Positions 34,723 to 43,027 of a stretch of DNA of 64,000 bases are shown here, piece by piece. The DNA comes from Thermasporomyces sp040195635 (GTDB lineage Bacteria; Actinomycetota; Actinomycetes; Propionibacteriales; Actinopolymorphaceae): the NCBI RefSeq assembly GCF_040195635.1, contig NZ_JBEFTX010000001.1, positions 558,001 to 622,000 of the forward strand. Direction: 5' to 3'. Within the stretch, counting starts at the first letter, position 1, and each line of letters opens with the position of its first letter. The position numbers and the translations under genes are program-made. The notes below the pieces were generated by a model, which was given only the letters and a program-made list of their open reading frames with translations, made no database searches and was not told the origin of the DNA.

Positions 34723-34777
34723 GCGTCTCTCCCTGTCGCTTGCCGCATCCTCGGGTGCCACGTCCGGATGCCCCCTC

Positions 34778-35059
34778 CTACTTCCGTGGTGGGCGTACGC
34801 TGGCGGCGAGCCGGACTTCGACCTGGCGGCCCACCGCGGATGCGTACCGCTCCAAGGTCGACAGCCGGACGTCCACGGCGCCGGCCTCGATCCGGGCGAC
34901 GGCGGACTGCGACGTGCCCATCCGCGCGGCCACCTGGGTCTGGGAGAGCCCGGACCGTTTGCGGAGTTCGACCAGTTCCGTGGCGAGCCGGCGACGCCTG
35001 ACGGCCATCTCCCGAAAGCCCGGCATCACCGGCAGGTTGTCCTGGTCCTCCGCTCCCAT
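34778..35059 (-). CDS. XRE-family helix-turn-helix regulator
   Basis: A 93-residue protein with one HTH domain: LSQTQVAARMGTSQSAVARIEAG is the recognition region in two parts, followed by the usual LSTLERYASAVG. It starts directly after a TAGCGT -10 box with no ribosome site, so it is probably leaderless. An ATCTC-N6-GAGAT palindrome overlaps its promoter, suggesting self-regulation. It heads a two-gene unit with the ClpP-like gene. Confidence 0.85.
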   Translation of the reverse strand: MGAEDQDNLPVMPGFREMAVRRRRLATELVELRKRSGLSQTQVAARMGTSQSAVARIEAGAVDVRLSTLERYASAVGRQVEVRLAASVRPPRK

Positions 35060-35066
35060 ACCTGCG

Positions 35067-35087
35067 ACGCTATCTCGAAAATGAGAT
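35067..35087 (-). promoter_or_regulatory. XRE promoter -10 (TAGCGT) with overlapping palindromic operator
   Basis: On the minus strand TAGCGT (35072-35067) lies seven bases before the ATG. Its upstream edge touches ATCTCGAAAATGAGAT (35072-35087), an inverted repeat with six central bases placed between the -10 and -35 positions, as expected for an autorepressor site. Confidence 0.5.
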
Positions 35088-35119
35088 GACCGGGAGGTGG
35101 TTACGCCGTGGGGGCGGTG

Positions 35120-36211
35120 TCAACGAAGAGAAGTGTCCACGAAGGGTGGGCGGCGGACGACGAAAGGCTCGCGGCGGCCCCTGACGTCCACCGCGACCTC
35201 GGCGCCATCCGCCACGCCGGAAGCCAGCAGCGCCAGGCCGACGCCGACCCGCCGGGTCGGGGAGAACGTCCCACTCGTCACGGCACCAAGCGGCTCGCCG
35301 GCCTCGTCGACCACCGACATGCCGGGCCTCGGGATGCCCCTGCCCTGTGCTTCGAGACCGCGCAGCCGCCGCGCCGGACCGGCCGCTCGCTCCTCCGACA
35401 GCACGGTCCTCCCCCAGAACGCCGGCTTCTTCCAGCCCACCGCCCAACCGAGGCGCGCCTGTACCGGCGTGACGTCGAGCGAGATGTCCTGACCGTGCAG
35501 CGGGTAGCCCATCTCGGTCCGCAGCGTGTCGCGGGCACCGAGCCCGCACGGCATCACGTCGAGGGCCCGACCAGCCTCGAACAACGCGTCCCACGCCGTC
35601 CCCGCCGCGTCGGCGGGGATCACCAACTCGTAGCCGCGCTCCCCGGTGTAGCCCGTGCGCGCCACGGTCAGCGTGGTGCCGCGCCAGGGCGCCTCGACGA
35701 AGGACATGTACGCATGTCCGGCCGGCAGCCCCGCCGCTGCCAGCAGGTCGTCGCTGCGCGGTCCCTGGACGGCGAGGACGGCGTACGCCTCGTGCAGGTC
35801 GGTCACCTCGACCCGAGACGGCGCCTCGGCCGCGAGCCGGCGTACGACCTCCGCGGTGTTGGCGGCGTTGGGGACGAGGAACAACTCCTGCGGCCCGACG
35901 AAGTAGGCGATCAGGTCGTCCACGATGCCGCCGGTCGCGTCGTCGCAACAGAGCGTGTACTGCGCCTGCCCGGGAGCGATCTTGCCAAGTGCGTTGGTCA
36001 GGGTCGCGTCGACGTAGGCCGCCGCGCCGGGGCCGCGCAGGCGCGCCTTGCCCAGGTGGCTCACGTCGAAGACACCAACACTGGTGCGGACCGCCCGGTG
36101 TTCGGCGAGAACGCCACCACCGGGATACTCGAGCGGCATCTCCCAACCACCGAACGGAGCGAGCTTCGCACCCAGCGCGAGGTGCCGGTCGTGAAGTGGC
36201 GAACGCATCAT
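35120..36211 (-). CDS. gcvT: Glycine cleavage system aminomethyltransferase (T protein)
   Basis: A 363-residue folate-dependent enzyme that passes the methylene group of glycine to tetrahydrofolate. The family start SPLHDRHLALGAKLAPFGGWEMPLEY, the catalytic-region GVFDVSHLGK and the folate-contact GYTGERGYEL are present. No glycine riboswitch precedes it. ATG at 36211 (a second ATG follows at once) is seven bases after a TAGGTT box, so the mRNA appears leaderless. No gcvH or gcvP is in the window. Divergent from pepA. Confidence 0.94.
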   Translation of the reverse strand: MMRSPLHDRHLALGAKLAPFGGWEMPLEYPGGGVLAEHRAVRTSVGVFDVSHLGKARLRGPGAAAYVDATLTNALGKIAPGQAQYTLCCDDATGGIVDDLIAYFVGPQELFLVPNAANTAEVVRRLAAEAPSRVEVTDLHEAYAVLAVQGPRSDDLLAAAGLPAGHAYMSFVEAPWRGTTLTVARTGYTGERGYELVIPADAAGTAWDALFEAGRALDVMPCGLGARDTLRTEMGYPLHGQDISLDVTPVQARLGWAVGWKKPAFWGRTVLSEERAAGPARRLRGLEAQGRGIPRPGMSVVDEAGEPLGAVTSGTFSPTRRVGVGLALLASGVADGAEVAVDVRGRREPFVVRRPPFVDTSLR

Positions 36212-36218
36212 GTCCGCG

Positions 36219-36224
36219 AACCTA
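36219..36224 (-). promoter_or_regulatory. -10 box TAGGTT for leaderless gcvT
   Basis: On the minus strand TAGGTT ends seven bases before the gcvT ATG; the same box and spacing occur before the inosine/xanthosine triphosphatase gene. Confidence 0.5.
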
Positions 36225-36358
36225 TCTGCTGGCCGTACGCCGCCGAGGCGTACCATCCGCGCAGCCCCGTGCCCCGACGGCGTAGCATCCGCGCGAGCCC
36301 GAAATCCTGCCGTATCCCAGCACACCCGCCGCTCCGACCGACGAGGAGACGATCAAGC

Positions 36359-37891
36359 GTGAGAGCCTCGAACCCGACCATCTCCGTTCGCAAAGCTTCA
36401 GCTGCGACGGTCAAGGCAGACGCTGTGGTCATCGGTGTCGTACCAGCCGACGGGAGCGGCCTCACCCTCGCGCCTGGGGCGGGCGAGATCGACGGAGCCC
36501 TGGGCGGGACCCTCGTCCGGACGCTCGAGACCCTCGGCGCCAAGGGCAAGGCCGATGAGGTCACCCTCGTGCCCTCCGGTGGCGCCGTCGCCGCACCAGT
36601 GATCGCCGCGGTCGGCCTCGGCAAAGTCAAGAACGGCAAGGAGGCGGCCACTCTCGAGGCGCTCCGGAGGGCAGCGGGTGCCGCCGTCCGCCGGCTGACC
36701 GGCAAGGCCGGCGCGGTCGCCTTCGCTCTTACGGCCGACGACGCGGCCGACATCGGTGCCGTCGCCGAGGGCGCCCTGCTGGGTGCGTACTCCTATGAGC
36801 GCTACCGCTCGGAACACAACGGCGACCGCCCCAAGCCGATCTCCAACCTGACCGTCCTCACCGAGAAGTCCCGCGACAAGGCCGTCAAGAACGCCTTGAC
36901 ACGCGCCCAGGCCGTCGCGCGCGCGGTCAACCTCACCCGCGACTGGGTCAACGCCGCACCGTCGGACCTCTACCCCGCGGCGTTCGCCGACCAGGCGAAG
37001 GCCGAGGCCAAGAAGGCGAAGCTCGCCGTCGAGGTGCTCGACAAGAAGGCCCTCGCGACCGGTGGCTACGGCGGGATCATCGGCGTCGGCCAGGGCTCGG
37101 AGCGGCCGCCACGGCTGGTGCGGCTGACCTACCGTCCTGCGCGCGCCAAGAAGCACCTGGCCCTCGTGGGCAAGGGAATCACGTTCGACACCGGCGGCAT
37201 CTCACTCAAGCCCGCCGACAGCATGGTCACGATGAAGTGCGACATGGGCGGTGCCGCCGCGGTCCTCGCCGCGGCCACCGCGATCGCCGAGCTGGGACTG
37301 CCGGTGGCGGTGACGGCGTACGCACCGATGGCCGAGAACATGCCGTCGGGTTCGGCGCAGCGTCCGTCCGACGTCCTGACGATGTACGGCGGCAAGACCG
37401 TCGAGGTGCTCAACACCGACGCGGAGGGCCGGCTGGTGCTGGCCGACGCGATCGTCCGGGCCGGCGAGGACAAGCCCGACCTCATCGTCGACGTCGCCAC
37501 CCTCACCGGTGCCTGCATGGTCGCGCTGGGCGCCCGGACGTTCGGGATCCTGGCCAACGACGACGACCTCGCGACGAACGTCCGAGCCATCGCCGAGCGT
37601 GTCGGCGAGGACGGCTGGCCGTTGCCGATCCCCGAAGGGACCCGCGAACGCCTCGAGTCCAAGGTGGCCGACCTCGCCAACATCGCCACCCAGCGGCTCG
37701 GCGGCGCTCTCGTGGCGGGGGCCTTTCTGCAGGAGTTCGTCGCCGACGGTGTCTCGTGGGCGCACCTCGACATCGCCGGTCCATCGTTCAACGAGGGCGG
37801 TCCGTTCGGCTACACACCGAGCGGCGGGACCGGATCGGCCGTACGCACACTGATCGGGATCGCCGAAGCGGCTGCCGAGGGCGAGCTGTAG
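36359..37891 (+). CDS. pepA: Leucyl aminopeptidase (M17 family)
   Basis: A 510-residue two-domain metalloaminopeptidase. The C-terminal catalytic half carries the metal-binding Lys/Asp motif GKGITFDTGGISLK, the aspartate in MKCDMGG, and NTDAEGRLVLADA, the M17 signature with Asp, Glu and the catalytic Arg. The N-terminal regulatory domain covers about residues 1-175. I chose the GTG at 36359 because a GAGGAG site lies ten bases upstream and the length is normal. It is followed by lpdA and sucB in an order also known from Streptomyces. Confidence 0.94.
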   Translation: MRASNPTISVRKASAATVKADAVVIGVVPADGSGLTLAPGAGEIDGALGGTLVRTLETLGAKGKADEVTLVPSGGAVAAPVIAAVGLGKVKNGKEAATLEALRRAAGAAVRRLTGKAGAVAFALTADDAADIGAVAEGALLGAYSYERYRSEHNGDRPKPISNLTVLTEKSRDKAVKNALTRAQAVARAVNLTRDWVNAAPSDLYPAAFADQAKAEAKKAKLAVEVLDKKALATGGYGGIIGVGQGSERPPRLVRLTYRPARAKKHLALVGKGITFDTGGISLKPADSMVTMKCDMGGAAAVLAAATAIAELGLPVAVTAYAPMAENMPSGSAQRPSDVLTMYGGKTVEVLNTDAEGRLVLADAIVRAGEDKPDLIVDVATLTGACMVALGARTFGILANDDDLATNVRAIAERVGEDGWPLPIPEGTRERLESKVADLANIATQRLGGALVAGAFLQEFVADGVSWAHLDIAGPSFNEGGPFGYTPSGGTGSAVRTLIGIAEAAAEGEL

Positions 37892-37903
37892 GGCACGTCC
37901 GCC

Positions 37904-38035
37904 TCACCGGTAGGCACAGGCCTGCAGGTCGTCCAGCTCGGCATAGAGCCCGTGCCGGCGCATCAGTGCGTCGCGGTTGCCGTACTCCGGACCGCGTTGT
38001 TCCCGCCGAGGGGCCGTGGGAATGATTTTCCTCAC
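37904..38035 (-). pseudogene. 43-codon ORF resembling the C-terminus of an ABC exporter ATPase
   Basis: A 43-codon frame whose GTG overlaps the stop of the preceding gene as GTGA. The last part reads DALMRRHGLYAELDDLQ and ends in AYR, much like the tail of ABC multidrug exporter ATPases (a DELL..GGLYAELY..LQ pattern). It has no Walker or other motifs. Two readings are possible: a relic of an exporter gene, or a translationally coupled small protein. I favour the relic but the overlap start is tidy. Confidence 0.4.
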
Positions 38036-38406
38036 GTGCTGGCTTCGCCGGCCTTGCCCAGAATGTCCTTCTGTGCGGCCGCCTGGCGGCTGGTCCAGTC
38101 CCGCATGCGCTGCGGGTAGCCGACCACCTGCGCGTCGTAGCTGGGGACGCCGAGCTTGTTGGCGAACTCGTGGGCGAATGCCGCGTCCGGGACCCGCCTC
38201 CGGGTCCACTCGCCGTCCGACGCGACCAGCAGCAGGGTCATGTCGGTCACGGCCGTGCGCGGCTCGACGAAGCCCTCGACCCCTCGCCGCGTGCGCGCGA
38301 AGCTCTCCAGGTGGGTCTTGTCCTGCGCCGACCAACCGCGCCGGCCGGCGCCCGATCCGCCGCCCGAGCGACCCTTGCGGGGGCGCCGCCGGAACCACCG
38401 CAGCAT
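38032..38406 (-). CDS. Conserved actinobacterial protein of unknown function
   Basis: A 124-residue basic-to-neutral protein. After a short Arg-rich start (MLRWFRRRPRKG) it contains GVEGFVEPRTAVTDMTLLLVA, GEWTRRRVPD and DAQVVGYPQRMRDW, a pattern conserved in a family next to pepA/lpd genes in Streptomyces, sometimes labelled oxidoreductase without evidence. A TAGGAGG ribosome site lies seven bases before the ATG. It is antisense-oriented between pepA and lpdA. Confidence 0.75.
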   Translation of the reverse strand: MLRWFRRRPRKGRSGGGSGAGRRGWSAQDKTHLESFARTRRGVEGFVEPRTAVTDMTLLLVASDGEWTRRRVPDAAFAHEFANKLGVPSYDAQVVGYPQRMRDWTSRQAAAQKDILGKAGEAST

Positions 38407-38696
38407 CTGCCGACCTCCTACGTCCACGGCCACGAGAAATCACGACATTCGTTCGTCCGCCGAACGGCTCAAGTGTCGCGTAGGTTCCGGGTGGACGCAT
38501 AACGACCTTGTCCCTCTCGGCCCATCCCGGCCCCGCCGAGGCGGACCGTTTGGCAGGTATCGCGGCGGGAGTGCAAGGATGACTGTGACGTGACGGTCGC
38601 GTGCCCCCTGCTCGACGAGGTGGATTGGCCCCGGCGAGGTGGAAGGTCACGAGATCGTCGACACCACGTTCTCGATCAACGCACGCGGAGGACCCC

Positions 38697-40085
38697 GTGG
38701 CGGACAACGCCGGCACCGCTTTCGACCTTGTGATCCTCGGTGGAGGCAGCGGTGGGTACGCATGCGCGCTACGCGCAGCCGAGCTCGACCTGAACGTCGC
38801 CCTCATCGAGCGGGACAAACTGGGTGGCACCTGCCTGCACCGCGGCTGCATCCCGACCAAGGCACTTCTGCACGCCGCCGAAGTCGCGGACAACGCGCGC
38901 GACGGCGGCGACTTCGGCATCCTGTCGACGTTCGAAGGCGTCGACATGGCCGGTGTCAACAAGTACAAGGACGGCGTAGTCAACCGCGCCTTCCGGGGCG
39001 TCACCGGCCTGCTCAAGTCGGCCGGCGTCACCGTCATCGAAGGCGAGGGCCGGCTCGTCGCGCGAGACGCGGTCGAGGTCAACGGCACCCGCTACACCGC
39101 GCCGAACATCCTGCTGTCCACCGGTTCGTACTCCAAGACACTGCCCGGCCTCGACATCGACGGCGAACGTGTCATCACCAGTGAGCACGCCCTCCTCCTC
39201 GACGACGTGCCGAAATCGGTCATCGTCCTCGGCGGTGGCGTGATCGGGGTCGAGTTCGCCAGTGTGTGGCGGTCCTTCGGTGCAGAGGTCACGATCATCG
39301 AGGCACTGCCACGGCTGATCGCGCTCGAGGACGAAGCCTCCTCCCAGATGGTCGAGCGGGCCTTCCGGCGGCGCGGGATCACGACCAAGACCACCACCTC
39401 GTACAAGGCCGTCGAACGCACGGACTCCGGCGTACGCCTGACCGTCGAGTCCGGTGAGTCCTACGAAGCCGACCTCCTCCTTGTGTCCGTCGGGCGCGGC
39501 CCGACCACCGCGGGCATCGGCTACGAGGACGTCGGCATCGCCATGGACCGCGGCTTCGTCCTCACCGACGAACGTCTTCGTACGAACGTTCCCGGCGTCC
39601 GCGCGGCCGGCGACATCGTGCCCGGCTACCAACTCGCCCACCGCGGCTTCCAGCAGGGAATCTTCATCGCCGAGGACATCGCCGGCCTCGAGCCCGCCGT
39701 CATCGACGAGACAGGCATCCCCCGGGTCACCTACTGCGATCCCGAGGTCGCCTCGATGGGGCTCAACGAAGCGGCGGCCGCGGAGAAGTACGGCGCCGAC
39801 GGCATCACGACCTTCACCTACGACCTGGCGGGCAACCCCAAGAGCCAGATCCTGCGTACGCGCGGGTTCGTCAAGGTGATCCGGGCCAAGGACGGTCCGG
39901 TCGTCGGCATCCACATGGTGGGTGCACGGGTCGGCGAGCTCGTCTCCGAGGCGCAGCTCATCTACAACTGGGAGGCGTTCCCCGAGGAGGTCGCCCAGCT
40001 CGTGCACATGCACCCCACGCAGAGTGAAGCGATCGGAGAGGCTCACATGGCCCTCGCCGGCAAACCGCTGCACAGCCACAGCTGA
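38697..40085 (+). CDS. lpdA: Dihydrolipoyl dehydrogenase (E3)
   Basis: A 462-residue FAD flavoenzyme that reoxidises lipoamide for 2-oxoacid dehydrogenases and the glycine cleavage system. Marks in order: FAD-binding GGGSGGYACALRAAEL, redox-active disulfide GGTCLHRGCIPTKALLH, NAD-binding GGGVIGVEFASVW, FAD-contact AAGDIVPGYQLAHRG, and the C-terminal catalytic HMHPTQSEAIGE. GTG at 38697 has GGAGGA five bases upstream. It is followed 138 bases later by sucB, its E2 partner. Confidence 0.96.
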   Translation: MADNAGTAFDLVILGGGSGGYACALRAAELDLNVALIERDKLGGTCLHRGCIPTKALLHAAEVADNARDGGDFGILSTFEGVDMAGVNKYKDGVVNRAFRGVTGLLKSAGVTVIEGEGRLVARDAVEVNGTRYTAPNILLSTGSYSKTLPGLDIDGERVITSEHALLLDDVPKSVIVLGGGVIGVEFASVWRSFGAEVTIIEALPRLIALEDEASSQMVERAFRRRGITTKTTTSYKAVERTDSGVRLTVESGESYEADLLLVSVGRGPTTAGIGYEDVGIAMDRGFVLTDERLRTNVPGVRAAGDIVPGYQLAHRGFQQGIFIAEDIAGLEPAVIDETGIPRVTYCDPEVASMGLNEAAAAEKYGADGITTFTYDLAGNPKSQILRTRGFVKVIRAKDGPVVGIHMVGARVGELVSEAQLIYNWEAFPEEVAQLVHMHPTQSEAIGEAHMALAGKPLHSHS

Positions 40086-40143
40086 CGGCCGGGCCCATCG
40101 TTCGCCCCTCAGGATTCGCGGCCGCCCCGGGTGTAGGACACGT

Positions 40144-40207
40144 CAGACTCAGCACACGCCAGACTTCGGACATCCCAGACTTCGGACATCCCAGACTTCG
40201 AACATTC
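40144..40207 (+). repeat. Four-copy 16-bp tandem repeat upstream of sucB
   Basis: Units at 40144-40159 (diverged), 40160-40175, 40176-40191 (these two identical, CAGACTTCGGACATCC) and 40192-40207 (CAGACTTCGAACATTC). The array ends six bases before the AAGGAG ribosome site of sucB and fills most of the lpdA-sucB gap. Each unit carries an imperfect palindrome-like TTCGGA core. Confidence 0.9.
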
Positions 40208-40223
40208 AGGACAAGGAGCAACG

Positions 40224-42035
40224 ATGCCGGTCTCCGTCACTCTCCCCGCCCTCGGCGAGAGCGTCACCGAGGGAACCGTGACGCGGTGGCTCAAGCAGGT
40301 AGGCGACACCGTGCAGGCCGACGAGCCCCTGCTCGAGGTCTCCACCGACAAGGTAGACACCGAGATCCCCGCACCTGCCTCCGGCACGCTGACCCAGATC
40401 ACCGTCGGCGAGGACGAGACCGTCTCTATCGGCGCCGAGCTCGGCGTCATCGGTTCTGAGGTCGAGGCCGCCGGTGGCGAGGAGCCGGCACCCGCCGGGC
40501 CGGAAGAGCAACCCGCCCAGGAGGCGGCCGCCCCACCGGCGCCGCCGCGGGAGGAGGCCCAGCAACCGGCCCAGCCCGAACCTCAGGCAGCCGAAGTGCC
40601 CGCGGAACCCGCTCCGGTGGCCGCCGAGTCCGGCAACGGGCAGGGGACCTCCGTCACTCTCCCCGCCCTCGGCGAGAGCGTCACCGAGGGAACCGTGACG
40701 CGGTGGCTCAAGCAGGTAGGCGACACCGTGCAGGCCGACGAGCCACTGCTCGAGGTCTCCACCGACAAGGTAGACACCGAGATCCCCGCACCTGCCTCCG
40801 GCACGCTGACCCAGATCACCGTCGGCGAGGACGAGACCGTCTCCATCGGCGCCGAGCTCGGCATCATCGCCGGCGAGCAGGCGGCACCACGCCCCCGCCA
40901 CGCCGCACCAACACCGGCGCCCGCAGAAGCGCCTCCCAGTCCTGAGCCCGAGCCCACGCCAGCTCCGGTACCCGCGGCGCAGACCCCGCCCTCAGCCGCG
41001 CCTGAGCCCGCCGGAGCCACGCCGACCCAGGTGCCCCCTTCTCCCGCGGGAGGCGGAGCCGCGGTCGGTGGCACTGACGGAGCGGCGACCCAGTACGTCA
41101 CGCCGCTCGTCCGCAAGCTCGCCGCTGAGAACCAGATCGACCTGGCCAACGTCCAGGGCACCGGCGTCGGTGGCCGGATTCGCAAGCAGGACGTCCTCGC
41201 CGCGGCGAAGGCCCGCGAGGAGGCGGCGATCCGCACCCGTCAGCAGGCCGAGGCCGCGTCCGGGCTGCCTGGCGCTGCCCCCTCGGCTCCATCCGTCCCC
41301 GCACAACCCAGCCCCCTCCGCGGGACCACGGAGAAGCTGAGCCGCGCCCGCCGGGTCATTGCCCAGCGGGTCCACGAGTCCCTCCAGAGCACCGCCCAGC
41401 TCACCACCGTCGTCGAGGTCGACGTCACGGCGATCGCCAAGGTGCGCGACCGGGTGAAGGGGACCTTCGCCCAACGCGAGGGCGTGAAGCTGTCGTTCCT
41501 GCCGTTCTTCGCCAAGGCGACTCTGGAAGCGCTCAAGGAACATCCGAAGCTCAACGCCACCATCGACGTCGACAAGGGCGAGGTCACCTATCACGGCACC
41601 GAGAACCTTGTCATCGCCGTCGACACCGACCGCGGCCTCATGGTCCCGGTCATCCACGACGCCGGTGACCTCAACGTCACCGGGCTGGCCAGGCGGATCA
41701 CCGACCTCGCCGAACGCACCCGCATCAACAAGATCACGCCCGACGAGATCTCCGGCGGAACGTTCACCCTCACCAACACCGGCAGCCGCGGTGCACTGTT
41801 CGACACGCCGATCTTCTTCCAGCCCCAGGTCGCCATCCTCGGGACGGGAACAGTGGTCAAACGCCCCGTCGTGGTCACCACGCCGCTCGGCGACACGATC
41901 GCCATCCGGCACATGGTCTACCTCGCCCTGAGCTACGACCACCGGCTGATCGACGGCGCCGACGCGGCGCGCTTCCTGGGCGCGGTCAAGCGGCGCCTGG
42001 AGGATGGCAGCGTCGCCGCCGAGTTCGGGAGCTGA
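40224..42035 (+). CDS. sucB: 2-oxoglutarate/pyruvate dehydrogenase E2 (dihydrolipoamide acyltransferase) with two lipoyl domains
   Basis: A 603-residue E2 protein. Two lipoyl domains (about 1-75 and 142-215) each carry EVSTDKVDTEI with the lipoylated Lys. Pro/Ala-rich linkers separate them. A peripheral-subunit-binding domain follows (TPLVRKLAAENQIDLANVQGTG), then the acyltransferase domain ending with the catalytic SYDHRLIDGADAARFL. Actinobacterial E2 proteins of this kind serve pyruvate and often 2-oxoglutarate dehydrogenases together. The lipoyl domains are almost identical at DNA level. AAGGAG lies six bases before the ATG. Confidence 0.95.
   Translation: MPVSVTLPALGESVTEGTVTRWLKQVGDTVQADEPLLEVSTDKVDTEIPAPASGTLTQITVGEDETVSIGAELGVIGSEVEAAGGEEPAPAGPEEQPAQEAAAPPAPPREEAQQPAQPEPQAAEVPAEPAPVAAESGNGQGTSVTLPALGESVTEGTVTRWLKQVGDTVQADEPLLEVSTDKVDTEIPAPASGTLTQITVGEDETVSIGAELGIIAGEQAAPRPRHAAPTPAPAEAPPSPEPEPTPAPVPAAQTPPSAAPEPAGATPTQVPPSPAGGGAAVGGTDGAATQYVTPLVRKLAAENQIDLANVQGTGVGGRIRKQDVLAAAKAREEAAIRTRQQAEAASGLPGAAPSAPSVPAQPSPLRGTTEKLSRARRVIAQRVHESLQSTAQLTTVVEVDVTAIAKVRDRVKGTFAQREGVKLSFLPFFAKATLEALKEHPKLNATIDVDKGEVTYHGTENLVIAVDTDRGLMVPVIHDAGDLNVTGLARRITDLAERTRINKITPDEISGGTFTLTNTGSRGALFDTPIFFQPQVAILGTGTVVKRPVVVTTPLGDTIAIRHMVYLALSYDHRLIDGADAARFLGAVKRRLEDGSVAAEFGS
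40232..40862 (+). repeat. 214-bp near-identical direct repeat encoding the two lipoyl domains
   Basis: 40232-40445 and 40649-40862 (offset 417) match at all but two positions by eye: a C/A change in GAGCCNCTG and a T/C change in GTCTCNATC, both silent. The linker between them is not duplicated. Confidence 0.92.
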
Positions 42036-42098
42036 GTCCGCTCGAGGGCTGACTCGGTTCGGACACTCACGGCTCGGCAACGGGGGGACTGGTTCGTC

Positions 42099-42995
42099 AT
42101 GCGGTACGTACTCGCCGGCGCGTCGGGGTTTCTTGGGCGCGCGCTCCACGCCGACCTCGCCCGCGCCGGCCATGACGTGATCCGGCTCGTGCGCCGCACT
42201 CCCCAGTCGCCGCACGAGTCCCAGTGGGATCCCGCGCACGACCAGGTCGATCCGGGGGTGCTCGCCGACGCCGATGCGGTGGTCAACCTCGCCGGCGCCA
42301 ACATCGGCCGGATCCCCTGGACGGCCGCCTACCGCCAGACCATCCGCACGAGCCGGATCACCACCACCAGCACCCTGGCCAACGTGCTGGCCGGCCTCCC
42401 CGAGCCGCCGGTGTTCGTCGCGCAGAGCGCCATCCGCTACTACGGCGAGGGCCGGGGCGACGAGGAGCTCACCGAGGACTCCCTGCCGGGACGCGGGTTC
42501 CTCGCGGGAGTCGTACGCGAGTGGGAGGAGGCGACAAGCCCGGCGGAACGCGCCGGCGTCAGGGTGGTCCGCCTTCGTACCGGCGTCGTCGTCGACCGCT
42601 CCGGCGGGGCGTTCCCGCTCATCGCCGCGCCCTTCCGGCTCGGTCTCGGTGGACGGCTGGGGTCCGGCCAGCAGTACATGGGCATGATCTCCCTCACCGA
42701 CTGGCTGGCCGCGGTACGTTTCGTCGTCGAACGCCCCGGCTGTCAGGGTGCCTACAACCTGACGTTGCCCGAACCTCCCACAAACGCCGAGTTCACCCAG
42801 GCGCTCGGGGCGGCGCTGAAGCGGCCAACCCCTGCGCCGGTACCTGCGTTCGTCCTGCGTACGGTCCTCGGCGGGTTCTCCATCGAGCTCCTGGACGGCC
42901 TGCGGATCCTGCCCAGTCGGTTGCTCGAAGCTGGCTTCACCTTCACCGCGCCTGATGTCGCCTCAGCGGTCGCTGCCGCGCTACATCGGTCCTGA
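42099..42995 (+). CDS. TIGR01777-family epimerase (SDR39U1-like)
   Basis: A 298-residue extended short-chain dehydrogenase-fold protein. The dinucleotide loop GASGFLGRAL starts at residue 8; VNLAGANIG and QSAIRYYGEG (a Tyr of the YxxxK-type region without the Lys) follow; the C-terminal DUF1731-type segment includes GFSIELLDGLRILPSRLLEAGF. Family function is unknown. Preceded by GGGGGG-type ribosome site. It ends 32 bases before the convergent kinase gene. Confidence 0.9.
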   Translation: MRYVLAGASGFLGRALHADLARAGHDVIRLVRRTPQSPHESQWDPAHDQVDPGVLADADAVVNLAGANIGRIPWTAAYRQTIRTSRITTTSTLANVLAGLPEPPVFVAQSAIRYYGEGRGDEELTEDSLPGRGFLAGVVREWEEATSPAERAGVRVVRLRTGVVVDRSGGAFPLIAAPFRLGLGGRLGSGQQYMGMISLTDWLAAVRFVVERPGCQGAYNLTLPEPPTNAEFTQALGAALKRPTPAPVPAFVLRTVLGGFSIELLDGLRILPSRLLEAGFTFTAPDVASAVAAALHRS

Positions 42996-43027
42996 ACCGC
43001 AGTGACCCGCGGCCAGCAGGACGATCT

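Noticed and set aside
36212..36358. Glycine riboswitch before gcvT
   Set aside because: The gcvT start is directly after a -10 box, leaving no leader for a riboswitch.
38769..40079. Long minus-strand open frame opposite lpdA
   Set aside because: Antisense shadow of a clear dihydrolipoyl dehydrogenase gene.
40144..40207. CRISPR-like array
   Set aside because: Units are contiguous 16-mers with no spacers and no cas genes nearby.
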